NCBI GenBank assembly: GCA_046154965.1
Contig: JBJXDY010000096.1
Coordinates: forward strand, 39,599-103,598
Source: DATKFM01 sp046154965
GTDB taxonomy: Bacteria; Pseudomonadota; Alphaproteobacteria; Dongiales; Dongiaceae
Direction: 5' to 3'
Length of the DNA stretch: 64,000 nucleotides
Of the stretch, positions 60,864-64,000 are shown in pieces. How positions within the stretch are numbered: the stretch's first letter is position 1; each line of letters begins with the position of its first letter. The notes under the pieces are model-generated. The model saw only the letters and a program-made list of their open reading frames with translations. It made no database searches and was not told the origin of the DNA. Both the position numbers and the translations under genes were made by a program.

Positions 60864-61241
60864 GCAGCCTGCCTGGGCGGATTTCGGGTCTTCACCATGT
60901 AGGTCGGCCGGCGGCCGATTCCAGGGGGCGATGTCGCAGGTTATTGGGGGAAAGAGAGAAGGTAAGAAAGCAAGAACTGGCACGCGCAGACGCGGAGGAC
61001 GTGGAGAAGGAAAAAGGCGGGCAGGCATCGCACGATGTCTCCCGCAAGCTCTGCATATCCGCGTTTATCCTCGGTCATGCTTCCTTGCCTGCTTCTCCGC
61101 GCCTCCGCGTGCAAGGTTCTTTCTCTCTGCCCGGCCATTGACGCCGTTCCGGTCCCGGTGTGAACATCGCGCGGTCGAGCTCAATCGGGGCAGCATGAAA
61201 CCCATCGCGTTGGTTCTCCCGGACGGCAGGCTGGCCGCGCC
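60864..61241. other. Intergenic region with an imperfect inverted repeat (GCGGAGGCGCGGAGAAG type)
   Basis: 378 bases without a gene. A left arm at about 60972-61010 (AAGAACTGGCACGC...GGAGAAGG) is roughly complementary to 61092-61122 (CTTCTCCGCGCCTCCGCGTG, then CAAGGTTCTTT). The element resembles the 'CACGCGGAGGCGCGGAGA' repeats seen between genes of many environmental bacteria. It also must hold the start signals of the cyclase (minus) and nucleosidase (plus) genes. Confidence 0.5.
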
Positions 61242-61997
61242 ATGACCGTCGGCGTCATTTCCGCCTTGCCCGAGGAGATCCGCCGCCTGGGCGATCACCT
61301 GGAGGTCGCGGACAAGATCGCCCGCGGCGGCTACACCTTCCGCCTCGGCCGCATCGACGGCATCCCCGTGACGCTGGTGGAGGCTGGCATCGGCAAGGTC
61401 AACACCGCCCTGGTGGCGACGCTGCTGTTCGATCACTTCCGCTGCCGCTCGGTGCTGTTCACCGGCGTCGCCGGCGGCATCGATCCCGATCTGCGCATCG
61501 GCGACGTGGTCATCGGCGATCGGCTGATCCAGCATGACTACGGCGCCATCATCAGCGGCAGGATCAGGCCCTACCGGCCGGGCGCGCTGCCCTATGGCGA
61601 GGCGCGGGAGGATCCGGTGTTCCCGCTCGACCCCAACCTTGCCGAGCAGCTCCGCCAGCGGCTCGACGGCTTCGAGCTGCCGCTGCTGCCGGCGGCGGCC
61701 ACGGGCGAGGAGGCCCGGCGGCCGGCGCTGACCTTCGGCACGATCGTTTCCGGGGATCAGTTCATCAATTGCGAGGATACGCGCCGGCGTCTGCATGGGG
61801 AGTTCGGCGCCCAGGCGGTGGAGATGGAGGGCGCGGCCCTGGCCCAGGTCGCCCAGCAATTCGGCGCCACCGCCGTCAGCGTCCGCTGCCTCAGCGACCT
61901 CGCGGGGGCGGAGAGCCATATGGACTTCATGGCGTTCCTGTCCTCGGCATCGGAAATCGCCGCGGCGGTGCTCCGGCGGATATTGCCGGTGATGTAA
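61242..61997 (+). CDS. mtnN: 5'-methylthioadenosine/S-adenosylhomocysteine nucleosidase
   Basis: 251 residues. VGVISALPEEIRRL opens the family with the catalytic Glu, EAGIGKVNTALVATLLFDHF binds the ribose region, FTGVAGGIDPDLRIGDVVIG is the PNP-like core, and VEMEGAALAQVAQQFG with SDLAGAESHMDF carries the ribose-binding Glu and catalytic Asp. The enzyme splits MTA and SAH to adenine and the thioribose sugar, clearing products of methylation and polyamine synthesis. Length is slightly above the E. coli protein because of an insertion near 125-155. Confidence 0.9.
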   Translation: MTVGVISALPEEIRRLGDHLEVADKIARGGYTFRLGRIDGIPVTLVEAGIGKVNTALVATLLFDHFRCRSVLFTGVAGGIDPDLRIGDVVIGDRLIQHDYGAIISGRIRPYRPGALPYGEAREDPVFPLDPNLAEQLRQRLDGFELPLLPAAATGEEARRPALTFGTIVSGDQFINCEDTRRRLHGEFGAQAVEMEGAALAQVAQQFGATAVSVRCLSDLAGAESHMDFMAFLSSASEIAAAVLRRILPVM

Positions 61998-62053
61998 GGG
62001 GTGTGGAGTTCACCACAAAGCCACAAAGAACACGAAGCAGGAGTGAAGGGGCG

Positions 62054-62145
62054 GCGAGGGTTGTTTTCATCCTGTGCCAGCCGCAAGCAGTTGGATTGGC
62101 TGCGAAAACGTAAGCGATTTTGAATTTCGTGAAAACAACCCTCGC
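62054..62145. repeat. Inverted-repeat element, copy B (GCGAGGGTTGTTTTCA arms)
   Basis: GCGAGGGTTGTTTTCA at 62054-62069 and its perfect 16-bp complement at 62130-62145 enclose 60 nt. Copy A lies at 5702-5789 with 13 of these arm bases and a 62-nt interior. Confidence 0.65.
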
Positions 62146-62236
62146 TTGATCCGCCACCTCACCGTGTGCCGTCATACAAGAATGTTTCCCCACTACCGGC
62201 TTTCCACCGAATGCCGGGAGGGCAAGAAGATCCACG

Positions 62237-62371
62237 ATGTCCAACATCAAGGCCGCGGAAACACAGCGCGCGGCGAGAGTCCATCATAGCAGATGGCACG
62301 AAAAATTCAAGGAATTTGGTCCTGACTTCTACCGTCCTGGCGGCGGAGAAAAGCGGCGGCTAAGGTGCTAG
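62237..62371 (+). CDS. Possible small protein, 44 codons
   Basis: An ATG at 62237, about 10 bases after AAGAAG, opens a 44-codon frame whose product is basic and aromatic-rich in its middle (HHSRWHEKFKEFGPDFYRPG). No family was recognised. It may be a chance frame in a repeat-rich gap. Confidence 0.2.
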   Translation: MSNIKAAETQRAARVHHSRWHEKFKEFGPDFYRPGGGEKRRLRC

Positions 62372-62490
62372 CTTGATCAGCAGGCCGTCTTTGTCGCGAA
62401 ACTGGATGCTGCCGCCCGCCGAGGTGGCGAGGAGATGCACGCCAGGCTCGGTCGCGTCGTCATTCAGCAGCAGGCGATTGGCGCTGTTGC
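62360..62490 (-). pseudogene. Possible C-terminal remnant of a lost gene
   Basis: The minus frame from about 62490 to the stop at 62360 reads LLLNDDATEPGVHLLATSAG, then GSIQFRDKDGLLIKLAP, which looks like the end of a folded beta-rich protein. Upstream it runs into the CCCTTCTCCCC palindromic repeat and has no matching N-terminus, so it may be a truncated gene. No family was recognised. Confidence 0.3.
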
Positions 62491-62531
62491 TTTTGGACGC
62501 ACTGCCGCGCGTGAGTCCCCTCATCTCCTGC

Positions 62532-62556
62532 CCCTTCTCCCCCAAGGGGAGAAGGG
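62532..62556. repeat. CCCTTCTCCCC hairpin repeat
   Basis: CCCTTCTCCCC-CAA-GGGGAGAAGGG is a perfect 11-bp stem with a 3-nt loop. This palindrome, read as LPLGEKG in one frame, is a very common intergenic repeat in proteobacterial genomes. Confidence 0.7.
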
Positions 62557-62666
62557 AGTTCATTCGGCACCACCGAGATCTGTGCATACCCTAGCGCTTT
62601 CGCAGGGGAAGAAGTTATGTGGTGCTTCCGGCATACCGAACTCGATCACCAACCAGAGCCCAGCCC

Positions 62667-63185
62667 ATGAAAATCCTGGAATCCGAGCGGCTCATCCTGC
62701 GGCGCCTGCGGCCCGATGATCTCGACGACCTCCACGCGCTTTACCGCGACCCGGAGATCCGCCGGCATTTTCCCGAGGGCACGCTGACCTATGAGCAGAC
62801 GAAGGAAGAGCTGGACTGGTTCTGCAACGGCGACCCCGATCATCCGCGGCTGGGCCTCTGGGCGACAATCCACAAGGCGACTGGAGATTTCATCGGCCGC
62901 TGCGGCCTGATCCCCTGGACGATCGACGGGAAAGAGGAGGTGGAAGTCGCCTATCTGCTAGCCAAACCCTATTGGCGGCAGGGCTTGGGGGCGGAAGTCG
63001 CGCGGGCCCTGGTGCGCTATGGATTCGAGGAGCTGCGGTTGCCGCGCGTGATCGCGCTGATCGAGCCGGGGCACGCGGCGTCGATCGGCGCGGCGATGAA
63101 GGCGGGGTTGGTGTTTGAGCGTGAGGTGGAGATGGATGGGGTAAGGAGTGCGATGTATGCGGTGGGTGGGTCAACTTCCACCTGA
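62667..63185 (+). CDS. GNAT family N-acetyltransferase (RimJ/RimL-like)
   Basis: 172 residues from the ATG at 62667, where the family N-terminus starts (ILESERLILRRLRPDDLDDL); the frame is open to 62619. The acetyl-CoA loop is PYWRQGLGAEVARALVRYGF (Q-x-x-G-x-G/A type), preceded by FIGRCGLIPW and EVAYLLAK, and the end carries PRVIALIEPGHAASIGAAMK with AGLVFEREVEMDG. This is the RimJ/RimL-like branch that acetylates protein N-termini or small amines; the target is unknown. Confidence 0.88.
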   Translation: MKILESERLILRRLRPDDLDDLHALYRDPEIRRHFPEGTLTYEQTKEELDWFCNGDPDHPRLGLWATIHKATGDFIGRCGLIPWTIDGKEEVEVAYLLAKPYWRQGLGAEVARALVRYGFEELRLPRVIALIEPGHAASIGAAMKAGLVFEREVEMDGVRSAMYAVGGSTST

Positions 63186-63202
63186 GCTGTCGTATGCAAA
63201 AA

Positions 63203-63338
63203 TTGTCATCCCGGAAACCGAGCGTCTGCGTGGTTATCCGGGACCTAGGAACAGCGAACAGTCGTCAAGGTGACTTGACGAGTTCTGTGTTCTTGGGTCC
63301 CGGGTTCCGGCGCTGACGCGCCGGCCCCAGGATGACAA
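63203..63338. repeat. 136-bp palindromic intergenic repeat (GTCATCC ends)
   Basis: TTGTCATCC (63203-63211) and GGATGACAA (63330-63338) are the outer arms. Inner pairs are GGGACC (63240-63245) with GGTCCC (63296-63301), and a central perfect hairpin CGTCAAG-GTGA-CTTGACG (63263-63280). All pairs share one centre near 63271, so the whole unit can fold as one long hairpin. Elements of this build are common between genes of alphaproteobacteria. Confidence 0.7.
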
Positions 63339-63389
63339 ATGCGGGAGTGTTTTTGAGGATGGCGATAAAGCAAGCGCGCAAGTCGCTAC

Positions 63390-63950
63390 TCACCCCTGCC
63401 GCTCAGCAATCGTGATATCGCTCCCGCCCGGGAACCACGGTATGATGCCGGTCGCGCGGATCATGTCCGACGCGATCAGATCGGTGGCATTGCCGTCGAC
63501 GATGGCGGTGGCTTCCAGCAGGCGGAGCTGCTCGGCGCCGCAGCGGCCGCGGAAGGAAGCCTGGGTCCATTTCTTTTCTTCGGCGTCGTAGACCAGGCTG
63601 GAGAGCGAGACGCTGCCGCGGCCGATCTCCTTGCCGTCTTTCAGCATGACGAACTTCGCGTTTAGGCGCGACACCCGGCGCTCGATCGGCAAAAAGGCGA
63701 AAGTGACGTTGCATTCCCTTGGCGGCTCGCCGATCGCGGCGCCACCGAAGGAATCGCAACCCTTCTTCTGCTTCATCGTGCCATTGTCCCAGGTGGGCGC
63801 GCAGTCGTTGTCGAAATCGATCTCGACCGGCACGGGGTAGCTGCCGTTATAGGTCACGGCGATGGAGCTGCCGTCCGGCCGCAGCAGGAAGTACGGCACC
63901 AGCCAGATCAGGCCGAACAAGACACAGATAGCGATAATGCGGGGCCCCAT
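63390..63950 (-). CDS. Membrane-anchored or exported hypothetical protein
   Basis: 186 residues. One hydrophobic N-terminal segment (about 4-23: IIAICVLFGLIWLVPYFLL) is followed by a soluble part with four cysteines (NDCAPTW, KGCDSFGG, RECNVTF, GRCGAEQ) that could form two disulfides, so it is probably periplasmic. The end reads IRATGIIPWFPGGSDITIAE. No family was recognised. It converges on the GNAT gene across the palindromic repeat. Nothing can be called in the last 50 bases of the window. Confidence 0.7.
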   Translation of the reverse strand: MGPRIIAICVLFGLIWLVPYFLLRPDGSSIAVTYNGSYPVPVEIDFDNDCAPTWDNGTMKQKKGCDSFGGAAIGEPPRECNVTFAFLPIERRVSRLNAKFVMLKDGKEIGRGSVSLSSLVYDAEEKKWTQASFRGRCGAEQLRLLEATAIVDGNATDLIASDMIRATGIIPWFPGGSDITIAERQG

Positions 63951-64000
63951 GGGCGATCCTCCCGCTGGAGTTGACGCAGCGTGGCTGTTCTATCGGATCG

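Larger units (their letters stand above)
61998..62666. other. 669-bp intergenic region rich in repeats and gene debris
   Basis: No full gene. From left to right: a CCACAAAGCCACAAAG-like patch (62012-62037), inverted-repeat element copy B (62054-62145), a possible 44-codon frame at 62237-62371, a gene-like minus-strand remnant (62360-62490) and a CCCTTCTCCCC hairpin repeat (62532-62556). Confidence 0.5.

Noticed and set aside
1..64000. CRISPR array, tRNA, rRNA, insertion sequence or prophage
   Set aside because: No regularly spaced direct repeats, no cloverleaf-like or rRNA sequence, and no transposase, integrase or phage structural motif was noticed in any frame.

Overview
This is about 64 kb of GC-rich, gene-dense DNA whose gene content points to an alphaproteobacterium, probably a free-living soil or plant-associated one. 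The evidence is the Ku/LigD end-joining pair, many GntR-controlled catabolic clusters, ABC uptake systems for organic nitrogen compounds, tandem dimethylglycine-dehydrogenase-like flavoproteins, and several proteins very like vitamin B6 degradation enzymes known from Mesorhizobium loti. No rRNA, tRNA, CRISPR array, transposase or phage gene was seen, so a genus cannot be named.

Layout. (1) 1-6.5 kb: the end of an ABC exporter, a small exported protein, Ku-LigD and an SRPBCC protein. (2) 6.5-17.2 kb: a putative amine-uptake and catabolism cluster around a GntR regulator: two PotB/PotC-like permeases, a PotD-like binding protein, a class III aminotransferase, a beta-keto acid cleavage enzyme (BKACE), an FAD amine oxidase, a cupin, an SDR and an aldehyde dehydrogenase. 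Two near-identical TTGTGATCAC palindromes sit in its two divergent promoters. No ATPase gene is present. (3) 17.4-22.3 kb: amidohydrolase, FAH-family protein, Ada-AlkA repair fusion and an ICL/PEP-mutase-family protein.

(4) 22.3-39.4 kb: the most interesting region, an apparent vitamin B6 catabolic island. Pyridoxine 4-oxidase, pyridoxamine-pyruvate aminotransferase, pyridoxal 4-dehydrogenase, 4-pyridoxolactonase and the 5-formyl-3-hydroxy-2-methylpyridine-4-carboxylate (FHMPC) dehydrogenase are recognisable, together with a complete BMP-type ABC importer. A second GMC flavoprotein could be the 4-pyridoxate dehydrogenase. The usual lower-pathway genes (decarboxylase, flavin ring-opening oxygenase, amide hydrolase) are not in the window. 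In their place lie a gentisate/salicylate-dioxygenase-like bicupin, a RidA, a GST and an LVIVD beta-propeller, suggesting a different ring-opening route. The GntR here and a repeated ATTGGTTC half-site may tie the ends of the island together.

(5) 39.4-41.5 kb: a small exported protein, a degenerate prepilin-peptidase-like protein and an SDR. (6) 41.5-52.7 kb: a second GntR (HutC/UTRA) regulon with two CTGGT-N4-ACCAG operators: an inositol-phosphatase-family enzyme, the regulator, two translationally coupled DMGDH-like flavoproteins, a LicA/choline-kinase-like protein, a class II aldolase, a class III aminotransferase and an aldo-keto reductase. (7) 53-64 kb: a PAS sensor kinase lacking the usual phospho-acceptor histidine, a DNA repair operon (Lhr-type helicase, PdeM, photolyase), an adenylate cyclase, MTA/SAH nucleosidase, a GNAT acetyltransferase and a hypothetical membrane-anchored protein. 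Several intergenic regions hold palindromic or dispersed repeats, including one inverted-repeat element present at both ends of the window.

All family calls come from reading the translated sequence and from memory of the families; no alignment or database search was run.
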